Origin: Acidobacteriales bacterium 59-55
GTDB taxonomy: Bacteria > Acidobacteriota > Terriglobia > Terriglobales > Acidobacteriaceae
DNA: 64,000 nucleotides
NCBI GenBank assembly: GCA_001897435.1
Contig: MKSV01000009.1
Span: 186,001-250,000, forward strand
Direction of reading: 5' to 3'
The notes under the pieces are model-generated. The model was not told the DNA's origin. It did no database searches and was given only the letters and a program-made list of their open reading frames with translations. Numbering within the stretch: the first letter of the stretch is position 1; each line of letters opens with the position of its first letter. The position numbers and the translations under genes were made by a program. Of the stretch, positions 33,303 to 42,238 are shown piece by piece.

Positions 33303-36065
33303 TTATTTCTGCTCCTGAGCTACGAGGTGGATGGTGCCGAGAATGCCCGAAGAGATAGGCACAACTTTGTTGAGGTCCTGCATCTGAAAGCGGTCGCCGT
33401 ACTTGGCGATGAGCGGCTTATAGTCGTGCGGCGGCAGCGCCGACCAGGCATTGAGGGCGGTGTTATAGACACGAATCTCGATCCGGTTCTCGCCGGACTT
33501 GAGATATGGAGTGACGTTCAACTTATAGGGTGGGTGCCAGAGCGATCCGGCACGCTTGCCGTTGATGAAGACGATGGCGGCTTCGCGGACAGGCGGCTCA
33601 TACCACGCGTGCATTCCGGGGCCGGTGCGGGTGATGCGCGGGTTGGGGATGCCACTGTGATTGGGTGCGGAGCGGTTAATCGTTCCGGCAGGCGGAGTGA
33701 TTGGAGCGCCACCGTCTACCTGGAGATAGGTGGGCGCCGTCGGGGTTGAGCTCAGGTTGAAGTCGCGGGTGTAGACGGCCTCGCCGGAGTAGTGCTTCGT
33801 ATCGTCGCTGGCGATCCAATCGGTGAGCGTGGCCTCGGATCTGGTCTTGCCGGTTGCGGCGAAGCGGACCTGCCAGTTGTCGCTGAGGTCTGCGAGTTGG
33901 GTGGTGGTGGCAGTAGAAGGTGCGGGGGACTTGGACTTATTGCTGAAGACAAAGATGCGCGACTCGTAGGGCGCGAGGTGGAGCGCCACGTCAGCAGAAG
34001 GGGTGCTGGTAGCGGTACCGTTGTCAGGGTTCCACTGCTCACCGAACTTGTGCGCGGTGGCGAAGGTGGCAGTAGTCTCGACCGCGTGATTGCTGGTGTT
34101 CGCGACAAAGTAGATGTCGGAAGCGGAGAGTTTGCGGCGAATGAAGCCGATCTCGGCGTTGTCGGACGTGAGCACGAAGTCGGGCTTGGCTGCCTTGTGC
34201 AAAGCCGCTGCGAGCGCCGAGTCGTCGGGGACGAGGCTGCCCTTGGTTGCGTCGAAGAGTTGGTGGGAGAGGCTCGTGATCTCGGTCGTCGTCTTGCCCT
34301 CGGGATTAATGGAAGGTGCCCGGCCTATGGCGATAACCTTGCCTCCCAACTTGGCCCAGGCACTGACCTTGCGCAGTGTCTCGGCGGGGATGCGGTCGGT
34401 AGGCGGAAGGACGAGGATCTGGTGGGTACCGAGGCCGACAGAGTCGATGGCGTCGGCGTCGATATAGTCGACGTTGTATCCGGCGGAGAGAATGGCGGAC
34501 ATCAGTTCCGGTGTGACGATCTTGTTCATCGCGGCGGTGACGCTGTCCTGTGCGGGCGAAAATGCAGCCCAGACATCGTCGGTCGGCAGAAGAATGGCGA
34601 CCTGGTTCGCGGGCTTGCCCTGTCGCAGCAGGTAGCTGATGCCGCCGATGTAACGAGTGACATCAGGCATCACCGGATGCCAGGGATTGTGGTCGTTGAA
34701 GACAGCCGCGGCGTAGAGCGACCAGCCGGGCTCGCCTACCTGCGGCGCGGAGTAGGGCCAGCCATGGAAGATAAGCTGGTTTTCGCCCATGATGAAGTCG
34801 ATGTCGGCCTCGGCCTTCATATCGAGCGGGGTGGCGCGGAAGACCGGGGAGTGCAGCCAGGTAAAGGTCTCCCCGGAGGTTACGTCATTGCCGAAGACAT
34901 GATTGGCCGAGGTGGCCCAACGCAGAGTAGAGAAGGCGCGCCATTGCGGACCCTCTCCTTCAGGCAGTCCAGCGAGGCGCTGGCTGGAGAAGGAGACGGC
35001 AGGCTGACCATAGGTCTGCGACCGAAATTTAGTGCGGTGGGCGATGGCCCAGTTGTTGATCTGGGTAAGGTAGTTTTCGTCAACCAGTTCGGTGAGAGTC
35101 TTACCCCAGTCATGGCGGACTTTTTCCGCCTCGGGAGTGCCTCCGGCTACCAACTCGGGCAGGTGCGGCAGGAGATCGTAGCCGCGGCGCTTTTTGAACT
35201 CGGCCGGGAGATTGGGGGTCCAATTGGAGCCGTAGGCTTCGAGCGAGTCGGAGAAGATGGCGTAAGGCGGCGTCGATCCGAAGGCGCTGAGCAGAGGCTC
35301 GCCGACGGATTTAAGGTGGTTGGCGACCGCCCGATGGCTGAAGGGATCGAGCACCCAGCCTTCAGCTCCTACAGCGGCGCGCTTGACCACCTGGCCGGTA
35401 TGGCCGTCGATAAAGAAGAGCGCCACGCGTGGGGCAGATGCGGGTGCGATACGGGTGGTATCGGCAGCGGGCAGAGTTGTGGCGGTGGCCGCGTCCCAGT
35501 GTTTGGGCTCCCCGTTGACGACGGAGACGGAGATGATGGACTCGCCGTCGGCCAGCTTGAGTTTAGGCAGGGTGGTCGCGTTGGCGGGGAGCGGGATCTC
35601 GGCCACGCGGAGGTGGCGCGCGGCCTCGTCGAGAGTCGTGGCGGGACCGCCATAGGGCCAGCCGCTGCCCAGGGTGACATCGATGCGCAGGCCGAGCTTG
35701 CGGCCTTCGGTCTGTGCATAGCGCACGCAGTCGAGAAACTCCGGCGAGAGGAAGGGGAGATTTTTAAGTCCCTTGGCCGGATCGTCGAGCACCTGCGGAT
35801 AGACGAAGGCCATCTCCGCGCCGCCGATGTTGTCGGCCTTCATCTGGTGAAGCTCGCGCAGGATCTCGGGCTTTTCGACGGCGGTGCCGAACCACCACCA
35901 GCGCACCATGGGCTTGGCCGCGTTGGGCGGATTTAAGAAGTTCTGGCGAATGGACTGGACCGAGGTTTGGGCAAGGGCAGGAGTGGGCGCTGCGCAGGTA
36001 AAAGCCGTCGCCAGCAGGGCGAGCGTGGTGATGCAGTGAACCTGGCGTGGTGTCTGGAAGGGCAT
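33303..36065 (-). CDS. GH106-like alpha-L-rhamnosidase (secreted)
   Basis: 920 residues from the ATG at 36065 (CAGGAG upstream); the open frame to 36266 belongs to antisense-like extension. The signal peptide ends near TPALAQT. The catalytic core begins MVRWWWFGTAVEKPEILRELHQMKADNIGGAEM, the typical GH106 opening. SDSLEAYGSNWTPNLPAEF and ENQLIFHGWPYSAPQVG belong to the barrel. The C-terminal 130 residues are a beta-sandwich carbohydrate-binding-like domain (INGKRAGSLWHPPYKLNVTPYL). GH106 enzymes release rhamnose from rhamnogalacturonan and related polymers, feeding the rha genes. Its start is 5 bp after a decayed GH35 gene. Confidence 0.88.
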   Translation of the reverse strand: MPFQTPRQVHCITTLALLATAFTCAAPTPALAQTSVQSIRQNFLNPPNAAKPMVRWWWFGTAVEKPEILRELHQMKADNIGGAEMAFVYPQVLDDPAKGLKNLPFLSPEFLDCVRYAQTEGRKLGLRIDVTLGSGWPYGGPATTLDEAARHLRVAEIPLPANATTLPKLKLADGESIISVSVVNGEPKHWDAATATTLPAADTTRIAPASAPRVALFFIDGHTGQVVKRAAVGAEGWVLDPFSHRAVANHLKSVGEPLLSAFGSTPPYAIFSDSLEAYGSNWTPNLPAEFKKRRGYDLLPHLPELVAGGTPEAEKVRHDWGKTLTELVDENYLTQINNWAIAHRTKFRSQTYGQPAVSFSSQRLAGLPEGEGPQWRAFSTLRWATSANHVFGNDVTSGETFTWLHSPVFRATPLDMKAEADIDFIMGENQLIFHGWPYSAPQVGEPGWSLYAAAVFNDHNPWHPVMPDVTRYIGGISYLLRQGKPANQVAILLPTDDVWAAFSPAQDSVTAAMNKIVTPELMSAILSAGYNVDYIDADAIDSVGLGTHQILVLPPTDRIPAETLRKVSAWAKLGGKVIAIGRAPSINPEGKTTTEITSLSHQLFDATKGSLVPDDSALAAALHKAAKPDFVLTSDNAEIGFIRRKLSASDIYFVANTSNHAVETTATFATAHKFGEQWNPDNGTATSTPSADVALHLAPYESRIFVFSNKSKSPAPSTATTTQLADLSDNWQVRFAATGKTRSEATLTDWIASDDTKHYSGEAVYTRDFNLSSTPTAPTYLQVDGGAPITPPAGTINRSAPNHSGIPNPRITRTGPGMHAWYEPPVREAAIVFINGKRAGSLWHPPYKLNVTPYLKSGENRIEIRVYNTALNAWSALPPHDYKPLIAKYGDRFQMQDLNKVVPISSGILGTIHLVAQEQK

Positions 36066-36069
36066 CGAG

Positions 36070-36408
36070 CTACTCCTGTTTCTTCGTGCTTTGGTCGGCG
36101 ACGGGGCCGTTGAGAATCGGTTGGGACATACCGGCGACATGAGGACGCTCGGATTGCGGCGCGAGATCGAAGACGACGATCTGATTGCTGCCTTTATGGA
36201 GCCACGGTCCGGGCACATAGAGCGTCTGCCAATAGGCGCGGGGGATGCGCTCGTAGTGGAGTTCACCGGAGAGGACTTTGAAAGGCTTGCCGTCTAGAGC
36301 AAAGTGATCTCCCTGCGTAGTGAAGACGTGCTTCGCGGGAATCGCTTTCTGAGCGCAGAGGGGGAGGGAGCAGAGGACGAGCAGGCAGGCAAGGAGGGTT
36401 GGTTTCAT
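36070..36408 (-). pseudogene. GH35 beta-galactosidase remnant with in-frame internal deletion
   Basis: 112 residues in one open frame. Residues 1-20 are a signal peptide. Residues 21-60 (HVFTTQGDHFALDGKPFKVL, SGELHYERIPRAYW) match the start of GH35 beta-galactosidases. From residue 61 the sequence jumps to what is normally the C-terminal end of the same family (QTLYVPGPWLHKGSNQIVVF). The catalytic barrel with both catalytic glutamates, some 450-550 residues, is absent. The junction is near 36228. The product cannot be a hydrolase. It lies 4 bp before the GH106 start, so its reading frame may persist because of translational coupling. Recognition of both ends is by pattern. Confidence 0.78.
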
Positions 36409-36487
36409 GGTTTGGAAGGGATTATGGATAACGGAGCCAAGTTAGTTCATTTGGTGGAATGTTTCAAGGGTGGATTATAACGGCAGA

Positions 36488-36518
36488 CGCCCATGTCCGG
36501 TAAGTCCGAACATGGGCG
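36488..36518 (-). terminator. Hairpin between the lipoprotein gene and the GH35 remnant
   Basis: CGCCCATGT and ACATGGGCG form a perfect 9-bp stem, extended inside by TCCGG/CCGGA-like pairing. It lies 50 bp after the lipoprotein stop (minus strand). No strong U-tract follows, so terminator function is only likely. Confidence 0.45.
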
Positions 36519-36567
36519 CTCTCTGCTTCAGGGAGGGGAATCAAGGACGGACAGGCGGAGATGCGGG

Positions 36568-37107
36568 TTAGTCAGGGACCTGCCAGCCCACCGCGGTCTG
36601 GGCCAGTGTGGCGGCGCCGGTGGCCTTGCCGCTGGTCATCTCGGCCATCGCGGGGAAGGCTGCAAGAACGTTGGCAGATTTGGCCCAGACCGGAATCTCC
36701 TGCATGGAGTAGTGGTATGTGACCTGGGTCTGCTTGAAGCCGTTGACAACGACCGGTGGGGTGGAGCTATCGATGGTGTTGATAACGCGATGCCCGTAGC
36801 AGAAGCGCGGTGCATAGCGGGCTCCAACTTTATTAACCGTGTAGCGGTTGACGTGGATGGCCGATTCAATGGTCTTGTCGAGCAGCTTCGAGGCGACCAG
36901 CGTGTCCATTTGCGCGGTCTCCTTGCGGTCGCTGGTCTCGTAGGGGAAGCGCATGTTGGAGAACAGGCAGTCGGGGTGATCGGCGAAGTGCTTGTTGAGG
37001 CCCTGGATAAAATTTTCCGGGGTAGGGGCTGACTTGGAGCTGCAACCGACGGCAGGGAAGAGGATGGCGCAGGCAAGGGCGTACTTCAATAGTGTGGATG
37101 GAGTCAT
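36568..37107 (-). CDS. Putative lipoprotein, function unknown
   Basis: 179 residues. The N-terminus (LKYALACAILFPAVGC) is a lipoprotein signal with lipobox AVGC, so the mature protein starts at Cys22 and is membrane-anchored. The rest is soluble and mixed alpha/beta; two cysteines (DHPDCLF and RFCYGH) could form a disulfide. No family was recognised. It is monocistronic as far as can be seen, followed by a hairpin. Confidence 0.7.
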   Translation of the reverse strand: MTPSTLLKYALACAILFPAVGCSSKSAPTPENFIQGLNKHFADHPDCLFSNMRFPYETSDRKETAQMDTLVASKLLDKTIESAIHVNRYTVNKVGARYAPRFCYGHRVINTIDSSTPPVVVNGFKQTQVTYHYSMQEIPVWAKSANVLAAFPAMAEMTSGKATGAATLAQTAVGWQVPD

Positions 37108-37203
37108 AGGTCTTGGGTCTTCCTCAGTTACATTCTGTGTTGGATGCGCGTTTGAGCCAGGATGTCGCCGTTTTGTATCTGCTTCAGGCGAATTTGAATG
37201 ATC

Positions 37204-38520
37204 CTAGTTGGCCGCGACGGGTGCAGGCTCGGGCAGGGGTTGGTGGGCAGTGGACATGGTCTGAATGATGCTCAGCTCTGCCTGAACCTTCGCCCACCTT
37301 TTGCGGTTCTTCTTTGTGCTGATGGGAGCGTCGGGGTCGGCGTAGTAGTCGGCGATATTCTGCCGGAGCCGGTCGGGCACGGGCTGGCTGGGCTTGCGGG
37401 TGAGGACGTCGAGGAGCCTGGCGTAGGTCTGGTCGGTGAGGCGATAGCCGCCGGGCTTTACCCTGGCGCCGGTGTCGAGGTCGAGGTCGGGGACCAGCGA
37501 GGCCACAGAGTCGAAATGGGAGAGAGCATAGCGTAGGCGGTCGATGGAGTCCTTGAGGCTCTTGGCGTAGAGAAGCTGGGTCTGGACATGGGGGCCGCGA
37601 ATGGCGGCGTCCGAGAGCGGACCGATGCGGGGCAGGATGAAGAGGACGCAGGCCAGCAGGTGGGTGCCGATGCCCGGGCTCTTGCGGTACTGGTCCCATC
37701 CATTCTCGAACTCGGACTGGGCGAGGTCCTTGCGCAGGGCATCGGAGGCTGGGTTGGGCACATCGGGTGGAAAGCTGTTCTTGTGCAGAACTACTTCGGC
37801 GTAGGCGATGCGGGGCAGGAAACTGCGAATGGCGAAGTGGTACCCGGTGAGCACGGGCTTTCTGTGACCGATGACGTCGTAGAGGTCGATGCCGTAGGTC
37901 TGGAAGAAGGCGCGGCGCAGCAGGGGGATGGGGACTTCGAGGCCGACGTGCTTGAGATAAGCGGAGGGAGCGAAGCGGCGCTTGCTGATCTCGTTGACGT
38001 CGAAGGCGAACTCGGTACGGACGTGGGCGTGCTCGTCCTTGTCGTAGGCGACGATGGGGCCGTATTTTTTGGCGAGCTTGGGGAATTCGATGCCGACGGC
38101 CTCATTGACCGCCTCGGAGTGGCCGATGATGTCGCCGATGTAGTGGGAGAGAGCTCCGATGGCGAAGGCGAGTTCGTCGGCGTTGTGGGCGTTGTCGATG
38201 AGGCTGAGAACGAAGTCTCCGGGGCGAACGTAGTGGGTGAGGTCGCTGAGGAAGGAGTTGCCGAAGGGATAGTAGCCAAGGTCCTGAATAGCGCAGCCGC
38301 CGTAGGCATAGGCGTGGGCCTCCTGAATCTGCGCCTCGGTGAGATTGGGATAGCGCTGGAGCAGGAGCGGCCGGATGGACTGTTTCCAGGCAAGGTCGAT
38401 GAGCTGCTCGTGTGTCTGGACGGAGTAGGCGCGTCCAAATACGGAAAAGGCGAACAGGAAGAGTGCGAGCGCGAGAGTTCCGGCGCGGAGATGAGTGCGA
38501 TGCGCTCGACGCGGGGGCAT
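37204..38520 (-). CDS. Zinc-dependent phospholipase C-like protein
   Basis: 438 residues. The N-terminal signal segment (LALALFLFAFSVFGRAYS) is followed by THEQLIDLAW, then an all-helical domain with a run of potential zinc ligands: SDLTHYVRPGDFV, ALSHYIGDIIGHSEAVNEAV and KDEHAHVRTEFAFDV. These match the ZnDPC/S1-P1-like fold. Such proteins hydrolyse phospholipids or nucleic acids; the substrate here is unknown. The tail is Pro/Ala-rich. It is divergent from the following TlpA-like gene. Confidence 0.78.
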   Translation of the reverse strand: MPPRRAHRTHLRAGTLALALFLFAFSVFGRAYSVQTHEQLIDLAWKQSIRPLLLQRYPNLTEAQIQEAHAYAYGGCAIQDLGYYPFGNSFLSDLTHYVRPGDFVLSLIDNAHNADELAFAIGALSHYIGDIIGHSEAVNEAVGIEFPKLAKKYGPIVAYDKDEHAHVRTEFAFDVNEISKRRFAPSAYLKHVGLEVPIPLLRRAFFQTYGIDLYDVIGHRKPVLTGYHFAIRSFLPRIAYAEVVLHKNSFPPDVPNPASDALRKDLAQSEFENGWDQYRKSPGIGTHLLACVLFILPRIGPLSDAAIRGPHVQTQLLYAKSLKDSIDRLRYALSHFDSVASLVPDLDLDTGARVKPGGYRLTDQTYARLLDVLTRKPSQPVPDRLRQNIADYYADPDAPISTKKNRKRWAKVQAELSIIQTMSTAHQPLPEPAPVAAN

Positions 38521-38621
38521 GAAGTCAGGATAACCGCTGGCGGGGCAGGAGCGGGAGCGGCCCGCTCGTGAACGGGTATCTATGATGGAAGGATGAGGGG
38601 CAGGGAGTGGGGTGGTCTGGG

Positions 38622-39158
38622 ATGAAAGAGCGTGAGCGGACCTGGGCAGTTTGCTTCTTCGTCGTCGCGGCGGGAGCCGCGTTCCTCCTGTCGCAGCGGC
38701 ATCAGCAGGCGAAGGCGGGCGGAATAGCGCCGGTGGAGATGCGGCAGGCTGCTCCCGACATGGTGATGGAACAGATGGGCGGCGGTGACTGGCGGTTGCG
38801 TGACCATCGCGGGCAGGTGGTGCTGATTAATCTCTGGGCAACCTGGTGCGGGCCTTGCCGGGAGGAGACTCCGGGGCTGGTACGACTCTATCGAGAGATG
38901 GAGCCGCAGGGGCTGGAGGTGGTGGGGCTATCGCTGGACGTGAGTGGAAGGGACAAGGTGCGCGCGTTCGCGCAAGAGTTTGATGTGCCCTATCCGATCA
39001 CGTTTCCGGAGCCGATGTCGCAGTTGGCGGATACGGTGCAGGGTGTGCCTACAACCATCCTGGTGGATAGGCAGGGACGCGTGGCGAAGACATACGTGGG
39101 CGCGGTCCGCGAGGGCGTCTTCAGAGAAGATGTGGAGACACTGCTGGGGGAAAGTTGA
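38622..39158 (+). CDS. TlpA/ResA-family thiol-disulfide oxidoreductase
   Basis: 178 residues from the ATG at 38622; a GTG at 38607 with better-placed purines adds five residues. A single N-terminal membrane anchor (TWAVCFFVVAAGAAFLL) precedes a thioredoxin-like domain with NLWATWCGPCREETPGL as active site and the cis-Pro segment VQGVPTTILVD. It should face the periplasm and reduce disulfides. It is the second such protein in the window but not a close copy of the one at 3038-3520. No cytochrome maturation genes are adjacent. Confidence 0.88.
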   Translation: MKERERTWAVCFFVVAAGAAFLLSQRHQQAKAGGIAPVEMRQAAPDMVMEQMGGGDWRLRDHRGQVVLINLWATWCGPCREETPGLVRLYREMEPQGLEVVGLSLDVSGRDKVRAFAQEFDVPYPITFPEPMSQLADTVQGVPTTILVDRQGRVAKTYVGAVREGVFREDVETLLGES

Positions 39159-39189
39159 GACTTGGGGTACAGATCTCAATGCCCCCTCA

Positions 39190-39588
39190 CTAGGCGAGAT
39201 TGAGCTGCCACGAGACTCCGTAGCGGTCGCTTACCCATGCGAACTTTCGGCTGAAGCCATACTCCCCGAGCGGCATGAGAGCATTGCCATTGGCAAGGAG
39301 CGCGGAGGTGACACGATTGATCTCGTCTTCGGATTCGCACTCGACAAAGAGCGAGATAGCCGGAGTGAACGTGAAGCCGTGCTTGATGATGCTGTCAATG
39401 CACAGGATCGTCAGGCCCCGGAGGGAGAAACTCGCTTTCATCACCGAGCCCTCCGCACCGGGCTGGCCGGGGCCGTAGCGGACGATGTCGAGGACCTCTG
39501 CTCCGGGGAAGAGGGAGACGTAGAAGTTCATCGCCTCCTCAGCCTTGCCTTCGAACATGAGAAAGGGATGAATTTTTGCGTCTGCCAT
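39190..39588 (-). CDS. VOC-family (PhnB/YjdN-like) protein
   Basis: 132 residues from ATG 39588 with GAAGGAG 6 nt upstream. The sequence has the PhnB-like pattern HPFLMFEGKAEEAMNFYVSLFP, VMKASFSLRGLTILCIDS, and the closing block LGEYGFSRKFAWVSDRYGVSWQL. The VOC fold normally binds a metal at the base of a barrel; members named 3-demethylubiquinone methyltransferase-like have no proven such activity. Stands alone. Confidence 0.88.
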   Translation of the reverse strand: MADAKIHPFLMFEGKAEEAMNFYVSLFPGAEVLDIVRYGPGQPGAEGSVMKASFSLRGLTILCIDSIIKHGFTFTPAISLFVECESEDEINRVTSALLANGNALMPLGEYGFSRKFAWVSDRYGVSWQLNLA

Positions 39589-39676
39589 GGTTCGCTCCTT
39601 CACGATGGATGTGCCGGGTTCAGGTAGAGCTGCTAAGAATCATATTCGAGAATCCCTCGATGCGAAAGATTCCGCG

Positions 39677-39958
39677 TTAGACCTGTGGAACCTTCATCAC
39701 GTTGGTGGTGGCGGCAGGAATGGGAGTTGCGGGCAGGTGGAAGCCGGGTTGCGAATCGGGATGGGCCGGATCGAAGTTACCTGCGTCTTTGGTGAGGATT
39801 TTTTTGAGCGGCAGGTTGTCCCGGCAGATGCCCCGGACGATGCACCGTGCCAATTCGTAGGCTCCGTAGCTGTTGAAGTGGGTGTCGTCGCTGATGGCCT
39901 TGGTCTGGTTAGGGTATGCGTCGGCGGGAAAGTGCACGAAGGCCTTTTGGATTAAATT
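39677..39958 (-). pseudogene. C-terminal fragment of a rhamnogalacturonan acetylesterase-like SGNH hydrolase
   Basis: The frame ends at 39677 and contains IQKAFVHFPADAYPNQTKAI followed by SDDTHFNSYGAYELARCIV. The DDTHFNSYGAYELA block carries the catalytic Asp/His pair of the C-terminal end of rhamnogalacturonan acetylesterases. The GDS nucleophile block and the G and N blocks, about 200 residues upstream in intact enzymes, are missing; the upstream DNA is instead occupied by an unrelated small membrane-protein frame. So this looks like the 3' stump of a deleted gene. Confidence 0.68.
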
Positions 39959-40265
39959 AATGGGCTCCGGTGAGCCAGAGCATATAGGGATAGAAGAGAA
40001 GGAAGAGGATCATGAAGATAGACAGCAGATCCATGTAGAGCATAAGCAGCACTCCAGCGTGATAGAGGTCCCAACGCGGATGGCTGACGCAACGGTAAGT
40101 GTCGGCGCTCCCGACGAGTGCAACGAGGGCGGGGATCAGAATCAGTATGGATGGCTTGGTATCGGGAAAGCCGGAGAGAAGATACGCGGCCGCGAGGCTG
40201 GTAAGGACGAGGATGCTGCCGCGCAGGGGCGAAGGTCTTCGCGGATTGAGGATGCGGAATCTCAC
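39957..40265 (-). CDS. Small hydrophobic membrane protein, function unknown
   Basis: 102 residues from a GTG. After a basic N-terminus (MRFRILNPRRPSP) there are three strongly hydrophobic stretches (about 18-33, 38-52, 68-98), the last long enough for two helices. No family was recognised. There is no clear ribosome site, and the frame abuts the esterase fragment, so it could be a surviving neighbour or a product of the rearrangement that removed the esterase. Confidence 0.5.
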   Translation of the reverse strand: MRFRILNPRRPSPLRGSILVLTSLAAAYLLSGFPDTKPSILILIPALVALVGSADTYRCVSHPRWDLYHAGVLLMLYMDLLSIFMILFLLFYPYMLWLTGAH

Positions 40266-40426
40266 GTTGTCAGGGAAGTAGCTATCTATCTATAAGGATA
40301 GGCTATGACCTGAGAATCAGGCTATGACCGCAGACGCAGGCTGCTGCGCAAAAGGAAGACAGGTACTTTCGCGGAAGTTCAAGCATGCAGGGCTACTTTT
40401 GCGTCAATTTGGCCGCCTCGAAGCGA

Positions 40427-41737
40427 CTACTCGGGCTTGTCTTCCGCTGTCAGGATCTGGAGGCAGAGCGGGCGTTCCAGCATGCAGTCCATGCGGGCTA
40501 TAGCGGTCATCGCCTTTTCGAGAGTCGAGGTAAGGCTGGGCTCGGTGGTGATGACGAAGGGGAGACGATGCTTAGGATGGCCCGGCCGCTGCAGCAGCGA
40601 GTCGATGTTCGCGCCGACCTTGGCTAGTGCGCCGGCGATGGAGGAGACGATGCCGGGCTTGTCGTCCACGACGAAGCGGAGATAGTGGGGGGCCACGAAT
40701 TCGCTGCTGACGGAACGCCTGCGCACAGGCAATGCTACCGATCCGCAGTTCTGCGCGACGGCGAGCAGGTCGGAGACCACGGCCACGGCCGTAGGCTCGC
40801 CGCCCGCGCCGTGACCGGAGAAGACGACATCTCCGCCGAATCGCCCGCTGGCGACGACCATATTCTGCGTGCCGTGTGACCAGGCCATGGGCGAAGTCAG
40901 CGGGATGAGCATGGGAGCCACGCGGGCCTGAACGACGCTGCCGTCACGCTGAGCGCGGGAGACCTGACGGATGGTGCAGTTCAGCTCTTTCGCATAGCTG
41001 AAGTCGATGGCTTCAATCGTGGCGATCGATTGTGTAGAGACGGCGTCGGGATCGAGTTCGGCGTGGAGCGCGATGCGCGAGAGGATGCAGAGCTTGGCTC
41101 GGGCATCGAATCCATCGACATCGGCGGAGGGGTCGCCTTCGGCGTATCCAAGCTGCTGTGCGTCGGCGAGAACGGTGGCGTAGTCGGCCCCGCTCTCCAT
41201 GCGGTTGAGGATGTAGTTGCAGGTGCCGTTGAGGATGCCGCTCAGCCGCGCAATCTGGTCACCGCCAAGCCCCTGCGACATGCCCGGAATGACGGGAACT
41301 CCCCCCGCGACAGCGGCCCCGTAGGTCAGATGAACCTTGTGCAGGGCCGCCAGTTTTGCGAGGCCGGCGCCGCGATAGGCGATGAGCTGCTTGTTTGCCG
41401 TCACGACTGATTTGCCGGAGGCGAGCGCGCGGCGCAGCCAGCCTTCCACCGGATTGAGGCCGCCCATCAGCTCGACGACGATATCAACGTTCGATTGGAG
41501 GATGTCGTCGATGTTCTCCGTCCATACGACGGAGGCGGGAACGGCTTTGGCTGCGTCCGAGGTCCGCTTGCGCTCGACTGAGCGATTAAAGATGTGGGTC
41601 AGCTGTAGGCCGGGAAACTTCGAGGCGGCAAGCACTCTTGCCACAGAGCTGCCGACGGTGCCGAATCCAAGCAGGGCCACCTTCACCGTTGCGCACGCAT
41701 TTTTTTTCTTCAGGGCCGATTTCTTTTTCGTTGCCAT
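40427..41737 (-). CDS. hom: Homoserine dehydrogenase
   Basis: 436 residues from the ATG at 41737; the frame is open a further 12 codons but those overlap the upstream deaminase gene. After a lysine-rich leader (MATKKKSALKKK) comes the NAD(P) loop VKVALLGFGTVGSSVARVL, the catalytic-Lys region SVVTANKQLIAYRG, and the family signature GYAEGDPSADVDGFDARAKL. The C-terminal about 85 residues are an ACT domain (RFVVDDKPGIVSSIAGALAKVG), suggesting feedback control by threonine. It reduces aspartate semialdehyde to homoserine. It starts 2 bp after the deaminase stop, so translation is coupled. Confidence 0.95.
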   Translation of the reverse strand: MATKKKSALKKKNACATVKVALLGFGTVGSSVARVLAASKFPGLQLTHIFNRSVERKRTSDAAKAVPASVVWTENIDDILQSNVDIVVELMGGLNPVEGWLRRALASGKSVVTANKQLIAYRGAGLAKLAALHKVHLTYGAAVAGGVPVIPGMSQGLGGDQIARLSGILNGTCNYILNRMESGADYATVLADAQQLGYAEGDPSADVDGFDARAKLCILSRIALHAELDPDAVSTQSIATIEAIDFSYAKELNCTIRQVSRAQRDGSVVQARVAPMLIPLTSPMAWSHGTQNMVVASGRFGGDVVFSGHGAGGEPTAVAVVSDLLAVAQNCGSVALPVRRRSVSSEFVAPHYLRFVVDDKPGIVSSIAGALAKVGANIDSLLQRPGHPKHRLPFVITTEPSLTSTLEKAMTAIARMDCMLERPLCLQILTAEDKPE

Positions 41738-41739
41738 AT

Positions 41740-42225
41740 TCAATAGTCGATTCTGCCGGCGTACATGCGCCATGCTTCAAAGTTTGAGATTGCCTCCTGC
41801 CGCAACAGGTTCGCTGATGGGATACTGCGCTGATTGGCCGGACGCTTGATCTCTTCGTAGAGAAAAGCATCGTCGAAGCCGGCTGCGGCTGCATCCGCCG
41901 AGGTGTTGCCGTAGAAGATCGCGTCGCAATGGGACCAGTAGATCGCAGCCAGGCACATGGGGCAGGGCTCGCAGCTGGTGTAGACTTCGCAGCCGCTGAG
42001 ATCGAAGGTCGAGAGCGCGGTGGCGGCATTGCGGAGTGCTACGACTTCGGCGTGCGCGGTCGGATCGGTAGTGGCGGTTACAAGATTCGTGCCGCTTGCG
42101 ACGATCTCACCCGACTTCACGATGACCGCGCCGAAGGGGCCGCCGCGCCCGGAGACGACATTCTCCGTCGCCAGGGCGATCGCCTTTTCCATGAAGATTG
42201 GGTTGCCCTGCATTCGGCTCAGCAT
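41740..42225 (-). CDS. Nucleoside/guanine deaminase (cytidine-deaminase fold)
   Basis: 161 residues. The zinc and proton-shuttle motif is THAEVVALRNA (His, Glu), and the second is TSCEPCPMCLAAIYW (two Cys). GGPFGAVIVKSGEIVASGTN precedes them. The C-terminal AGFDDAFLYEEIKRP matches guanine deaminases of the GuaD type, which turn guanine into xanthine, better than TadA. An internal ATG (MEKAIALA) is an alternative start. It is translationally coupled to hom downstream, although the pathways are unrelated. Confidence 0.85.
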   Translation of the reverse strand: MLSRMQGNPIFMEKAIALATENVVSGRGGPFGAVIVKSGEIVASGTNLVTATTDPTAHAEVVALRNAATALSTFDLSGCEVYTSCEPCPMCLAAIYWSHCDAIFYGNTSADAAAAGFDDAFLYEEIKRPANQRSIPSANLLRQEAISNFEAWRMYAGRIDY

Positions 42226-42238
42226 CCTTATTTCAGTT

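Noticed and set aside
33792..35936. A 714-codon open frame antisense to the GH106 gene
   Set aside because: Val/Gly/Asp-rich composition with no recognisable domain, typical of a GC-rich antisense shadow; the minus-strand GH106 frame has a signal peptide and clear family motifs.
36066..36266. N-terminal extension of the GH106 rhamnosidase
   Set aside because: It is a different-frame reading of the GH35 remnant and precedes a proper signal peptide start at 36065.
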